A stretch of DNA of 64,000 bases, taken from Streptomyces glomeratus. GTDB taxonomy: Bacteria; Actinomycetota; Actinomycetes; Streptomycetales; Streptomycetaceae. Positions 44,396 through 53,440 of the stretch are shown here, piece after piece. Position numbers and translations under genes: made by a program. Location of the stretch: contig NZ_JAKEEB010000014.1 of the NCBI RefSeq assembly GCF_021462825.1, positions 62,001-126,000 on the forward strand, read 5' to 3'. Each line of letters starts with the position of its first letter. Positions within the stretch are counted from its first letter, which is position 1. A model generated the notes under the pieces. The model made no database searches, was not told the origin of the DNA, and worked only from the letters and a program-made list of their open reading frames with translations.

Positions 44396-45155
44396 GAGGC
44401 CACCCGGGTCGCCAACCGGCTCCACGGCCTGCTGACGCAGATCCGCCCGTCGCTGGAACGAGTCCTCGGGCCGAGGCTGCAGCACCCAGCCGTCCTAGTC
44501 CTGCTGGAACGGTTCGGGTCACCGGCACAGATCCGCAAGGATGGCCGACGCCGGCTGGTCACGCTGCTGCGGCCGAAAGCGCCGAGGATGGCCGAGCGGC
44601 TCGTCGAGGACATCTTCGCCGCGCTGGACGAGCAGACCGTGACGGTCCCGGGCACCGACGCGGCCGCGCTCATCGTCCCGAGCCTGGCCGCCTCGCTCAC
44701 TGCCGTCCTTGACCAGCGCAAGCTCTTGGCCGGGCGGATCGAGGAACTGCCGGACGTCCACCCTCTTTCGAAGGTCCTGACGTCGATGCCAGGAGTCGGC
44801 GTCAGGACCGGTGCCAGGATCCGGATCGAGGTCGGCGACGGCAGCACCTTCCCGACCGCCGGCCACCTCGCCGCCGACGCAGGACTCGCCCCGGCGACCA
44901 GAAGCTCGGGCTCCTCGATCCGCGGCGAGCAGCCCTCCCGGAGGGGAAACAAGCAGCTCAAACGGGGCCCTCTTCCTCTCGGCGTTCGCCTCCTTGGGCG
45001 ACCCGGCTTCTCGGGCCTACTACGACAAGAAGATCGCCCAGGGCAAGCACCACACCCAGGCCCTGCTCTGCCTCGCCCGACGACGGGCCGATGTCCTCTT
45101 CGCCATGCTCCGCGACGGGACCTTCTATGAACCCCAGCCCGCCAAAGCTGCCTGA
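44385..45155 (+). pseudogene. IS110-family transposase, 5-prime truncated and frameshifted
   Basis: The reading ATRVANRLHGLLTQIRPSLERVLG to LTSMPGVGVRTGARI and AADAGLAPATRSSGSSIRGE is the C-terminal transposase_20 half of IS110-type transposases. The frame is lost near 44960 (KQLKRGPLPL) and resumes as SAFASLGDPASRAYYDKKIA then LCLARRRADVLFAMLRDGTF to 45155. The N-terminal DEDD domain is absent. IS110 elements have no terminal repeats, so borders cannot be set precisely. Confidence 0.85.
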
Positions 45156-45170
45156 CCTGCAGAAATTGCA

Positions 45171-45512
45171 CTACGAGGAAGGACGTTCCCGGAGATGCAC
45201 CGTGACATCTGAACCAATACGCCAGTCGGCAAGACGCCGCGGGCTCACACCATGAAAGTTGGCCCTATCCGGATCAGCACCGGCCTCGACCAGCAGCGAC
45301 AACACCGCGCCATCGCCTCGATACGTGAACACGGCCTGCCACAAAGGCGTATTGCCCTGCTCATCGCGTGCATCCACCTCCGCACCCGCCGCCAGGAGAG
45401 AGCGGACAGCCGCGGCATCCTGCTCATCCGCTGCGAAGTGCAGCTGCGTCCACCCCTGGCGGCTCACACGACCCAAGCCCTGATCCTCATCCGTCATGCC
45501 CGTCATCATCAC
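45171..45512 (-). CDS. Ankyrin repeat protein
   Basis: 113 residues with two to three ankyrin repeats: GWTQLHFAADEQDAAAVRSLLAAGAEVDARDE, GNTPLWQAVFTYRGDGAVLSLLVEAGADPDRANFHGVSPRRLAD. Several ATGs at the start (MMMTGMTDEDQ) leave the exact start open. It ends only 16 nt from the IS110 remnant, so its C-terminus may have been cut. Ankyrin proteins of this size act as protein-binding adaptors or immunity proteins; no partner is visible. Confidence 0.75.
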   Translation of the reverse strand: MMMTGMTDEDQGLGRVSRQGWTQLHFAADEQDAAAVRSLLAAGAEVDARDEQGNTPLWQAVFTYRGDGAVLSLLVEAGADPDRANFHGVSPRRLADWRIGSDVTVHLRERPSS

Positions 45513-45617
45513 GATCGCTTGACGAAGGAGCTAGGGGCACCCCCCGCAGCCTCGGCCGCCGACGGCCCACGCGGAACGTGACCTTCACGGCAGGTGAAGC
45601 CGACCTCGGCGAGCGAC

Positions 45618-46058
45618 CTAAAGGATCATGCAGGTGGTGGTGGCGTGGGCGATCAGTTTGCCCTGGTCGTCCAGCACCTTGCCTTCGGCGGTCGCCGTAC
45701 GACGGCCAGCGTGGATGACGGTGCCCTCGCCGGTGAGGGTCTGGCCGTCGGTGCGGGCGGCGCGGATGTAGTTGACCTTGAGTTCGAGGGTGGTGTAGTC
45801 GGTGCCGGCGGGGAGGGTGGTGTGGACGGCGCAGCCCATGGCGGAGTCGAGGAGGGTGGCGGCGATGCCGCCGTGGACGGTGCCGAGAGGGTTGGCGAAG
45901 TCGGGGCGGGTGTCGAGGGAGATGACGATGCGGCCGTGGGCGACCTCGTCGAAGCGCATGCCGAGCAGGCGGCCGATGGAGGGGATGTCAGTGGGGCGTT
46001 CGGTCTGCACCCAGCGCATCAGTTCCAGGCCGGTCATGGCGGTGAGGTCGGTGGTCAC
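45618..46058 (-). CDS. PaaI-family thioesterase (hotdog fold)
   Basis: 146 residues. The hotdog helix and active-site stretch GTVHGGIAATLLDSAMGCAV, the strand TTLELKVNYIRAA and the C-terminal GRRTATAEGKVLDDQGKLIAHATTTCMIL are typical of PaaI/YbgC-like acyl-CoA thioesterases. GTG 46058 follows AAGGAGAACGACCC. Sits before the molybdopterin-enzyme tail and near crotonase and TetR genes on the same strand; a fatty or aromatic acyl-CoA pathway is possible. Confidence 0.88.
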   Translation of the reverse strand: MTTDLTAMTGLELMRWVQTERPTDIPSIGRLLGMRFDEVAHGRIVISLDTRPDFANPLGTVHGGIAATLLDSAMGCAVHTTLPAGTDYTTLELKVNYIRAARTDGQTLTGEGTVIHAGRRTATAEGKVLDDQGKLIAHATTTCMIL

Positions 46059-46113
46059 GGGTCGTTCTCCTTGCGAGGTGCTGGTGGTGCCGCCCCGAGG
46101 TGCGGGGTGTTCA

Positions 46114-46490
46114 TCAGGCGGGGAGGGGCTGGATACGGGCGGGAACGTGCTTGTGCCGGGGCGTTCCGGCGATGGGGTCGCGCCAGGTGAGGTCAGTGAG
46201 GGCGTTCAGGGCGACGCCGGTGCGTTCGTTGCCGCCGTCTTGGGTGGGCAGGTCGAGGCCGAAGCCGTTCGGCAGGGCCGCGTCCCCGGCTGCAGGCGGG
46301 CGTCGCTCTCGACCACCGCCTCAGCGGTGCCGGGCGACGCGGTGATCTGGGCGAGGGCGCCGTCGGACAGGCCCAGCCGTTCGGCGTCGTGCGGGCTGAC
46401 GCGCAGGGCGTCCTGCTGGTCGCGCTCGCGCCAGGTGTTGTCGCGGAAGATGGTGTTTGCGGTGAACGCCCTGATGCGGTGGGCAGTTGG
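46114..46490 (-). pseudogene. Molybdopterin oxidoreductase C-terminal remnant
   Basis: The minus strand reads NTIFRDNTWRERDQQDALRV then SPHDAERLGLSDGALAQITA then EAVVESDARLQPG, then in a second frame LPNGFGLDLPTQDGGNERTG and DPIAGTPRHKHVPARIQPLP to a stop at 46114. This is the molybdopterin-dinucleotide-binding tail of a formate-dehydrogenase/nitrate-reductase-like enzyme. The catalytic body is absent. Confidence 0.7.
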
Positions 46491-46553
46491 GGCAGTCCGT
46501 GCCCCGGGGGACGGCGCCCGGGGCACGGCTTGGTGCGGTCGGTGAGGTGCTGG

Positions 46554-47225
46554 TCAGCCGAGCGGGTTGGTGGTGTCGCGCAGGGTGGCCAGGGCCGGTG
46601 CGTACATGCGGGCCTTGATGGTGCCGAGGGTGTCGCCGGCCTTGTTCACCTGTGCCTGGGCGATCTCGATCGCGGTGGAGCGCACGGCTTCCTCGGTGAC
46701 GGCCTGGTCGACGATGCCGGTCGCCGCGGCGTCGGCGCCGCCGTAGCGGCGGGCGGTGATCATGGCCTCGTGCGCGGTCTGCGGCGCCAGCCGGGATTGG
46801 ATGAGGGCGGCCATGCCGGGGGTGAAGGGGATGTTGATGTCCGCTTCGGGCAGGCACCAGTAGCCGCGGTCGGCGCGCATGACGCGGAAGTCGTGAGCGA
46901 GGGAGAACATCGCGCCGGCGGCGAAGGTGTGCCCCTGCAGCGCGGCCACCGTGACGACCGGCAGCGACAGCATCCGCGCGAAGAGCTCATGGACGGTGAC
47001 CACGTAGTCCTGGTAGTGGTCGGAGTGGGCGGACAGCCAGTCCAGGTCGAGCCCGTTGGAGTAGAACTTGCCGGTGGCGGCGGTGACCAGGGCGCGAGGG
47101 CCTTCCGCCTTCTCCACCTCGTCGAGCGCGGCGCTGACGGCGGTGAGCCAGTCGGGGTGGAAGCGGTTCTCTCCGTCTCCCAGGTCGAGGACGAAGACGT
47201 TGTCCTGACGGTCGAGTGAGGGCAT
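46554..47225 (-). CDS. Enoyl-CoA hydratase/isomerase family protein
   Basis: 223 residues, on the short side for crotonases. Oxyanion-hole stretches TGKFYSNGLDLDWLSAHSD and VAALQGHTFAAGAMFSLAHDFRVMRADRGYWCLPEADINIPFTPG are present. GAAGGAG lies before ATG 47225. The pattern resembles plant and bacterial delta3-delta2 enoyl-CoA isomerases (ECI-like) more than hydratases. Lies upstream of the Mop remnant and thioesterase; followed on the other side by a TetR gene. Confidence 0.85.
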   Translation of the reverse strand: MPSLDRQDNVFVLDLGDGENRFHPDWLTAVSAALDEVEKAEGPRALVTAATGKFYSNGLDLDWLSAHSDHYQDYVVTVHELFARMLSLPVVTVAALQGHTFAAGAMFSLAHDFRVMRADRGYWCLPEADINIPFTPGMAALIQSRLAPQTAHEAMITARRYGGADAAATGIVDQAVTEEAVRSTAIEIAQAQVNKAGDTLGTIKARMYAPALATLRDTTNPLG

Positions 47226-47269
47226 GGCGACTCCTTCGGGCTGAGCTGACTTGGACAAGCGACTGCGGG

Positions 47270-47881
47270 CTACGGCCGGGGACCGGATTCGGCACCGGGG
47301 CGATCGCGCAGGGCGTGGAGGAGCAGGTCGTGGATCTCGGCGGCGGCTGCCTCGATCGGGGCGGTGCTCCGTTCGGCCCGGCACATGATCACCGCGCCTT
47401 CGACGGCGGCGATCATGAAGGCACCGAGCCGGCGGCTGCGTTCCTCGGTCAGGCCGTGCCGGACGAGAAAAGCCGTGAGGGCCTCCTGCCAGCGGGCGAA
47501 GACTGCGGCGGCCGAGCGGGCAAGCTGGGGTGCATCGTCGTTGGTCTCCACGGCCACCGCCACGATCGGGCAGCCGGCCCGGAAGCCGCTCTCCACGAGC
47601 CGGTCACGCCACAGCCGGAAAAACGCGTCGACGGCCGCCACCGGGTCATCCACCTGCATCGCGGTGTCGATCAGCCCCGTGAGGAAGTCCGCCGCCAGTG
47701 CCAGCGCCTCCTCGATGAGCTGCGCCCGCCCGCCGGGGAAGTGGTGATACACCGAGCCCCGGGGAGCTCCGCTGTGGGCGAGCACCCGGTCGATGCTGGT
47801 CGCGCTCGCACCGTATTCACGCAGCAGAGCTGCAGCACTGAGGACCATCCGGTCACGGCTTTCACTCTTGCGCGGGCTCAT
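47270..47881 (-). CDS. TetR/AcrR family regulator
   Basis: 203 residues. The HTH is GASATSIDRVLAHSGAPRGSVYHHFPGGRAQLIEEAL, with a TetR_C-like body (CPIVAVAVETNDDAPQLARSAAAVFARWQEALTAFLV) of the YxaF/LmrA type. It is upstream of the isomerase-like gene on the same strand with 44 nt between, so co-transcription is likely. The start ATG 47881 follows GGGGAGG at a slightly long spacing. Confidence 0.87.
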   Translation of the reverse strand: MSPRKSESRDRMVLSAAALLREYGASATSIDRVLAHSGAPRGSVYHHFPGGRAQLIEEALALAADFLTGLIDTAMQVDDPVAAVDAFFRLWRDRLVESGFRAGCPIVAVAVETNDDAPQLARSAAAVFARWQEALTAFLVRHGLTEERSRRLGAFMIAAVEGAVIMCRAERSTAPIEAAAAEIHDLLLHALRDRPGAESGPRP

Positions 47882-48567
47882 CTGCTCACCAGCCTCCCCA
47901 TGGCCATACGGCCCACCAAACGGTCTACCCATCAGTAACTTAAGGTGTATGCCATAGAACATGCAAGAGGAGTTGCCGGCGGTCATCGAATCGGTACCGA
48001 TGGCGCCGCTCGGCCACATGCACGCCGGCTGTGGCGGTGCCCCTGGGCACGCTCAGCTCAACACCAGAGAAGCGCGCGGGGCCGCCGTCGCGCAGTTCGA
48101 CGGCTTCGCGCGTGCCGGTGGACGCGCGGGAAGGCACGCTGGTCCGCGCCCGGAGCCCGTCGGCGGTTTCCAGGGTGTCCGCTGTCGGTCGGCGTCGAGC
48201 ACCATACGGATGCGGCAGACCACGGCCTCCTTCCGCGCTTCTAGCGCCCCGTCCAGGCCGTCTCGGTCAGGCTTTGGTGCAGGTCCGGGCGGATGCGGCT
48301 GATCTGCATCGCACCAGGTTCTCCGCCTCGCTCTGCAGATGACACTCGGCACGGCCACGACGCCAGGGCGTGGGCACGTGCCGGCGCACCCAGCCGGCCA
48401 GCAGCTCGCTCTGTCCGACGTCCTCGGTGAGTGGTAGCGGAAGCGGGGGTTCGGGGCGAGGGGTGTGCCGTCGGGAAGGTCTTCGAGTCGAAGGTATGCC
48501 GGTGTACAGTGAACAACGCCCTTGACCTGCAAAAAGCTGGCAGGGAGCCGTCTTCCAGGAGTCCAAA
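47882..48567. other. Gap of about 690 nt without an assigned gene
   Basis: The minus strand has protein-like stretches (VGQSELLAGWVRRHVPTPW near 48420 and VVCRIRMVLDADRQRTPWKPP near 48200) in different frames that might be a degraded hypothetical gene, but I do not recognise it. The panD promoter lies near 48500-48560 and the TetR promoter near 47890-47945. Confidence 0.35.
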
Positions 48568-48987
48568 GTGCTGCGTACTCTGTTCAAGTCCAAGATCCAC
48601 CGTGCCACGGTCACCCAGGCCGACCTGCACTACGTCGGATCCGTGACCATCGACGCCGACCTCCTCGACGCCGCGGACCTGCTGCCCGGTGAGCTCGTCC
48701 ACATCGTCGACATCACCAATGGCGCCCGTCTGGAGACGTATGTCATCGAGGGCGAGCGTGGCTCCGGTGTCATCGGGATCAACGGGGCCGCGGCCCACCT
48801 GGTGCACCCGGGCGATCTGGTGATCATCATCAGCTACGCCCAGGTCACCGACGACGAGGCGCGGACCCTGCGGCCGAGGGTCGTCCACGTGGACGGCGAC
48901 AACCGGATCGTGGCCCTGGGCGCGGACCCGTCGGCGCCGGTGCCGGGCTCCGACCAGGAGCGCAGCCCAGGGGCCGTCACCGCCTGA
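48568..48987 (+). CDS. panD: Aspartate 1-decarboxylase
   Basis: 139 residues. The self-cleavage site Gly-Ser is visible as YVGSVTIDADLLDAADL (Ser25, the future pyruvoyl group), preceded by the standard opening LRTLFKSKIHRATVTQADLHY. It makes beta-alanine for pantothenate and coenzyme A. GTG 48568 follows AGGAG at seven bases. The C-terminal ~25 residues (SAPVPGSDQERSPGAVTA) are a non-conserved tail. No other pantothenate gene is adjacent. Confidence 0.95.
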   Translation: MLRTLFKSKIHRATVTQADLHYVGSVTIDADLLDAADLLPGELVHIVDITNGARLETYVIEGERGSGVIGINGAAAHLVHPGDLVIIISYAQVTDDEARTLRPRVVHVDGDNRIVALGADPSAPVPGSDQERSPGAVTA

Positions 48988-49122
48988 CCGCCCGGGCGGC
49001 GGCGGGGCGACGCCCGGGGTCGCCGCGCGGCCGGCACCGGCCGGGGGAGTGAGTGCGGGTGGGGCGTCCGGGTACCCGGGGGACAAGTCCAGGGCCGACG
49101 CATTGACTGGCTGGAGGACACC

Positions 49123-49467
49123 ATGACGCATCCGCTCCCCGATCCCGCACAGCCGGGACCGCCCCCCGGACCGGGACCGACCCCGGGACCGGAGCCGACC
49201 CCCGAGCCGGTGCCGCCGGGACCGTCCCCCACGCCCCCGGCGCCAGGTCCGGAGCCCACGCCCCCGGCGCCGGGTCCCAGGCCCACGCCCCCGGCGCCCG
49301 GACCGACGCCACCGGGTCCCGAGCCCACGCCCCCCGGGCCCGGCCCCGACCGTCCGCAGCCCGGCCCCGAGCCGGTTCCCGGACCGGAGCCGCCGCCTTC
49401 CCCGATCCCCGAACCCCCGGGCCCCGACCCCGTCCCGCGGCCCGAACCGGGACCGCCTCTCAAGTAG
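49123..49467 (+). CDS. Proline-rich repeat protein
   Basis: 114 residues, more than half proline and glycine: TPPAPGPEP, TPPAPGPRP, TPPAPGPTPPGPEP and so on. GGAGG precedes ATG 49123. No signal peptide or anchor is visible, so location is unclear. The repeats are mirrored in DNA as short GC-rich units. Similar low-complexity proteins occur in streptomycetes without known function. Confidence 0.65.
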   Translation: MTHPLPDPAQPGPPPGPGPTPGPEPTPEPVPPGPSPTPPAPGPEPTPPAPGPRPTPPAPGPTPPGPEPTPPGPGPDRPQPGPEPVPGPEPPPSPIPEPPGPDPVPRPEPGPPLK

Positions 49468-49469
49468 CG

Positions 49470-50909
49470 TTACGCCTCGACCTCCGAGCGGTCCCCGCCC
49501 CACAGCGTGTGGAACGAGCCCGGGCGGTCCGTCCGGCGGTAGGTGTGCGCCCCGAAGAAGTCCCGTTGTGCCTGGGTGAGCGCGGCGGGCAACCGCTCGG
49601 CGCGCAGCGCGTCGTAGTAGGCGAGGGCCGCCGAGAAGCCGGGCGTCGGGACACCCTGGCGGGTCGCCGCGGCCAGGACCTCGCGCCAGTCGTCCTGCGC
49701 CGCGGCGATCTCCTGGGCGAAGGTCTCGTCCGACAGCAGGCTGGGCAGGTCCGGACGGGCGTCGTAGGCGGCGCGGATGCGGTCCAGGAAGGCGGCGCGG
49801 ATGATGCAGCCCGCGCGCCAGATGGAGGCCACCTTGCCGAGGTCGATGGTCCAGTCGTACTCCTCGCTGCCCGTCGCGATCTCGTGGAAGCCCTGCGTGT
49901 ACGACACGATCTTCGACGCGTACAGCGCCTGCTCCACACGGTCCGCGAAGGCCCCCGCCTCCGCCTTGCCCAGCGGCGTGGCCTTGGGGCCGGCCAGATG
50001 GCGTGACGCCTCCCGCAGGGCCGTGTGCCCGGACAGCGAGCGGGCGAACACCGCCTCGGCGATGCCCGAGACCGGCACCCCCAGGTCCAGCGCGATCTGG
50101 ACCGTCCAGCGCCCGGTGCCCTTCTGCTCCGCCTGGTCCTGGACCACGTCCACGAACGGCTTGCCCGTCGCCGCGTCCACATGGGAGAGGACCTCGGCGG
50201 TGATCTCGATCAGATACGAGTCCAGGCGGCCGGTGTTCCAGGTGCGGAAGATCTCCGCGATCTCGGCGGGGGAGTAGCCCGCGACATCGCGCAGCAGCTG
50301 GTACGCCTCACCGATCAGCTGCATATCGGCGTACTCGATGCCGTTGTGGACCATCTTCACGAAGTGGCCGGCCCCGTCCGGTCCGACGTGCGTCACGCAC
50401 GGCGCGCCGTCCTTCGCCTTGGCCGAGATCTTCTCCAGCATCGGGCCGAGGGAGCCGTAGGACTCCTTGGAGCCGCCGGGCATGATGCTCGGTCCGTGCA
50501 GCGCGCCCTCCTCGCCGCCGGAGACGCCGGTGCCGACGAAGTGGATGCCCTGCTCGCGCAGCCTCCTCTCCCGGCGGCGGGTGTCCGCGAAGTGCGCGTT
50601 GCCACCGTCGATGATCATGTCGCCGGGCTCCAGGAGCGGGGCGAACTCCTCGATCACCGCATCGGTCGGCTCACCCGCCTTCACCATGATCATCAGGCGC
50701 CGCGGCCGCTCCAGCGCCGCGACGAAGTCCTCAGCGGTCTCGGTGGACACGAAGTCGCCCTCGTGTCCGAACTCCTTCACCAGGTCATGGGTCCGGGAGG
50801 CGGTCCGGTTGTGCAGGGCGACCGTATAGCCGTTGCGCGCGAAGTTCCGGGCGAGGTTGCGGCCCATGACCGCGAGACCCGTGACGCCGATCTGGGCGGA
50901 AGCGTTCAT
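49470..50909 (-). CDS. gndA: 6-phosphogluconate dehydrogenase, NADP-dependent, decarboxylating
   Basis: 479 residues. NADP site IGVTGLAVMGRNLARNFARNGY with ARTNR-like LHNRTASRTHD, 6PGDH signature region GPSIMPGGSKESYGSLGPMLEKISAKA, and the catalytic-Lys stretch GAGHFVKMVHNGIEYADMQLIGEAY are clear. It oxidises 6-phosphogluconate to ribulose 5-phosphate and CO2. The usual homodimer length (470-480) is preserved. Converges with the proline-rich protein gene. A dyad GCACGTCAG-N18-CTGACGTGC lies 80-116 nt upstream. Confidence 0.95.
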   Translation of the reverse strand: MNASAQIGVTGLAVMGRNLARNFARNGYTVALHNRTASRTHDLVKEFGHEGDFVSTETAEDFVAALERPRRLMIMVKAGEPTDAVIEEFAPLLEPGDMIIDGGNAHFADTRRRERRLREQGIHFVGTGVSGGEEGALHGPSIMPGGSKESYGSLGPMLEKISAKAKDGAPCVTHVGPDGAGHFVKMVHNGIEYADMQLIGEAYQLLRDVAGYSPAEIAEIFRTWNTGRLDSYLIEITAEVLSHVDAATGKPFVDVVQDQAEQKGTGRWTVQIALDLGVPVSGIAEAVFARSLSGHTALREASRHLAGPKATPLGKAEAGAFADRVEQALYASKIVSYTQGFHEIATGSEEYDWTIDLGKVASIWRAGCIIRAAFLDRIRAAYDARPDLPSLLSDETFAQEIAAAQDDWREVLAAATRQGVPTPGFSAALAYYDALRAERLPAALTQAQRDFFGAHTYRRTDRPGSFHTLWGGDRSEVEA

Positions 50910-50989
50910 AACGGTTGGCTCCTAGAGGTCCTGGCATCGTCGGTACCGGTTCGGTCCTGAGGACGTCCTCGATGGGTGGTGCCGGTCGT

Positions 50990-51025
50990 GCACGTCAGTA
51001 TTGCCCGATGACCATCCTGACGTGC
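50990..51025. promoter_or_regulatory. Inverted repeat upstream of gndA
   Basis: GCACGTCAG at 50990-50998 pairs with CTGACGTGC at 51017-51025 over an 18-nt gap. A perfect palindrome GAGGACGTCCTC also sits at 50959-50970. Both lie between gndA and the divergent cell-wall enzyme gene and could be operators. The c-di-AMP riboswitch known upstream of some rpf genes was looked for and not seen. Confidence 0.4.
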
Positions 51026-51234
51026 CGGTACGCCCGCCGCACATCCGGACGTGTCGGCGGGGCGCCTTGTGCCTCTCCCGTCCGCTCCCGCCGTCCCGGC
51101 CGTTTCCGTCCGCTCTCCCAACCATGAGCGATTCCCGGTCAGTTGGCGTGTGGGAGCGGCCGATTGCCGCCTTGTCATGGCGCGTTCCCGGCGCATACTT
51201 TTGCCCCTCCTGAGGCATGTCGAGGGGGCTCACC

Positions 51235-52461
51235 ATGGCCGTACGCGGTCGCCATCGCCGGTATCAGCCGACTCGGATCAACCGCGCCTCGCTCACCGTC
51301 ACGGCGGGCGGCGCCGGTATGGCGATACCGCTCATCGGTGCCGGCGTGGCGCACGCCGCCGACGTGGACACCTGGAACAAGGTGGCCGCCTGCGAGTCGA
51401 GCGGCAACTGGAGCATCAACACCGGCAACGGCTACTACGGCGGACTGCAGTTCACCCAGTCCACCTGGGAGGCGTACGGGGGGACGGCCTACGCCCGGCG
51501 TGCCGATCTCGCCACCCGGGACCAGCAGATCGCCGTGGCCGAGAAGGTCCTGGCCGGTCAGGGTCCCGGAGCCTGGCCGGTCTGCTCCGGGCGCGCCGGA
51601 CTCGCCCGCGGAGACTCCGCCCCCGGCCCGGACACCTCGCACGTCGCCACGCAGACCGCCAAGCGCTCCGTCCGCGACGTGCAGCCGCAGACCACGCCGC
51701 AGTCGCGGGCGGGCGCCACCGAGATGTACACGGTGGTGCACGGCGACACCCTCTCCGGCATCGCCGACTCCCACCGGGTCCAGGGCGGTTGGCAGCGGCT
51801 GTACGCGGCCAACCGCACGACGGTCGGCGCGGACCCGGACCTGATCCTGCCCGGTCAGCGGCTGAACCTGCGTGCCAAGGCGCCCACGCACCCTCAGGCG
51901 CCCTCCACCCGCACCCACGAGACGCCCCACAGGCCGTCCGGCCCCCCGGCCCACCAGCCCGCCCACGACCCGGCCCGCACGTCGGCCACGCCGTCGCACA
52001 AGTCGTCGCACAAGTCGTCCGCGGAGAAGGCCACTTCCGGCCGGGCGGCCACCCACCACGCACTGGTCGCCCCGGTGAACGCCGCGACGGGCACTCCGTA
52101 CCACGCCGCGGGGTCCGCCTGGTCGAAGGGCTACCACACCGGCGTCGACTTCCCCGTGCCCACCGGATCCTCCGTGAAGGCGGTGGCGGCCGGCCAGGTC
52201 GTCACCGCCGGCTGGGGCGGCTCCTTCGGCTATCAGGTGGTCATCCGGCACGCCGACGGCCGCTACACGCAGTACGCCCATCTGTCGGCGATCTCCGTGA
52301 AGGACGGGCAGAGCGTGGTGGCCGGCCAGCGGATCGGCCGCTCCGGCTCCACCGGGAACAGCACGGGCCCGCATCTGCACTTCGAGGTGCGGACGGGGCC
52401 CGAGTTCGGCAGTGACATCGACCCGATCGCCTATCTCCGCGCGGGCGGCATCAGGATCTGA
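51235..52461 (+). CDS. Secreted cell-wall hydrolase: transglycosylase (Rpf-like), LysM and M23 peptidase
   Basis: 408 residues. After a signal region come an Rpf-type transglycosylase domain (DVDTWNKVAACESSGNWSINTGNGYYGGLQFTQSTW, catalytic Glu in ACESSGNW), a LysM domain (MYTVVHGDTLSGIADSHRVQGGWQRLYAANR), a Pro/Ser/His-rich linker, and an M23 peptidase (HTGVDFPVPTGSSVKAVAAGQVV, HxH as GPHLHFE). Such fusions act in germination and peptidoglycan turnover. GAGGGGG before ATG 51235 decides the start over 51217. Its end overlaps the DMT gene end by 11 nt. Confidence 0.93.
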   Translation: MAVRGRHRRYQPTRINRASLTVTAGGAGMAIPLIGAGVAHAADVDTWNKVAACESSGNWSINTGNGYYGGLQFTQSTWEAYGGTAYARRADLATRDQQIAVAEKVLAGQGPGAWPVCSGRAGLARGDSAPGPDTSHVATQTAKRSVRDVQPQTTPQSRAGATEMYTVVHGDTLSGIADSHRVQGGWQRLYAANRTTVGADPDLILPGQRLNLRAKAPTHPQAPSTRTHETPHRPSGPPAHQPAHDPARTSATPSHKSSHKSSAEKATSGRAATHHALVAPVNAATGTPYHAAGSAWSKGYHTGVDFPVPTGSSVKAVAAGQVVTAGWGGSFGYQVVIRHADGRYTQYAHLSAISVKDGQSVVAGQRIGRSGSTGNSTGPHLHFEVRTGPEFGSDIDPIAYLRAGGIRI

Positions 52462-53440
52462 CCGGGTCCCGGTGGAGTTCCGGGGCCGCGACGGGGACGA
52501 GCGGCCCGCGGGGGAAGGGGTCGTACGGGCGCGCCGGTTCGCCGTGGCGCGCCGGCTCCCGGCCCCCGGCCGGCGCCTGCCGGGCCGGCACCGGCACCCG
52601 GGCCGTCTCCTCCGCGTCGATCCGCTCGGAGGTCAGCAGGACCAGACCGCCCGCGGCGACGACCGCGCAGCCGACGGCCAGCGCGGTGCCCGCCGTACCG
52701 TGGCGGAAGGTCTCCCCGAACATGGTGATGCCCGCCCCGGCCGCCACCACCGGATTCACGACCGTCAGCGTGGACAGCGGCGCCGCGAGGCCCGCGCCCC
52801 GGTAGGAGGCCTGTGACAGCAGCATGCCGGCGGTGGCGAGGACACCTATCACCGTGAGGCTCGGCAGGTCCGCGAGCACGACCCCGCCGCTCCAGTCCAC
52901 CGCGACCGTCTTCGTGAACACGGAGGACATGCCGAACGCGGCCCCGGACGCCACCGCCAGCAGCACACTTCGGACCGCCGGATGCCGGTGCGTCGCGCGG
53001 GCGGCGAGCATCAGCGCCACGACACCGCCGGCGGTCACCAGGGCGGCCGCCACGCGCTGGGCGCCGCTCGGCGACCGGGCGTCGGAAGCGCCGATCAGGG
53101 CCAGCAGACCCGCGAGTCCCACGGTCGCCGTGACGGCGCCCCGCCAGGCGGTCGCCCCAGCCCTGCGGCCCACGAACAGGGCGGCCATCGGCAGGGCGAA
53201 CACGATGGTCAGCGCGCCCAGCGGCTGGACCAGGCTCAGCGGACCGCAGGCCAGCGCCACCACGTGCAGCACCCCGCCGAGACCGTTCAGCACGACGGCG
53301 GCCCACCAGGCGGGCCGGCGCAGCGGCGCGTACGGCATGCCGGGGGTGGACACGGCGACCTGCTCCTGCACGATCGCCCCGCCCGCGTAGGCGACGGCGG
53401 AGGCGAGCGACAGAAGCACGGACAACGCGAGGGCGCTCAT
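52451..53440 (-). CDS. DMT-type (EamA-like) membrane transporter
   Basis: 329 residues with about ten transmembrane segments and a charged C-terminal tail of ~60 residues. ALALSVLLSLASAVAYAGGAIVQEQ and LVQPLGALTIVFALPMAALFVG are hallmark drug/metabolite transporter stretches. ATG 53440 follows AAGGAA. Substrate unknown. The gene converges with the cell-wall hydrolase gene, overlapping by 11 nt. Confidence 0.87.
   Translation of the reverse strand: MSALALSVLLSLASAVAYAGGAIVQEQVAVSTPGMPYAPLRRPAWWAAVVLNGLGGVLHVVALACGPLSLVQPLGALTIVFALPMAALFVGRRAGATAWRGAVTATVGLAGLLALIGASDARSPSGAQRVAAALVTAGGVVALMLAARATHRHPAVRSVLLAVASGAAFGMSSVFTKTVAVDWSGGVVLADLPSLTVIGVLATAGMLLSQASYRGAGLAAPLSTLTVVNPVVAAGAGITMFGETFRHGTAGTALAVGCAVVAAGGLVLLTSERIDAEETARVPVPARQAPAGGREPARHGEPARPYDPFPRGPLVPVAAPELHRDPVRS

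Noticed and set aside
47890..47945. TetR operator in the CCAAACGGTCTACCC stretch
   Set aside because: It looks like half of a YxaF-type site but no matching second half is present.
50910..51234. c-di-AMP (ydaO-type) riboswitch before the Rpf-like gene
   Set aside because: Known upstream of some streptomycete rpf genes, but the conserved core stretches were not visible in this gap.
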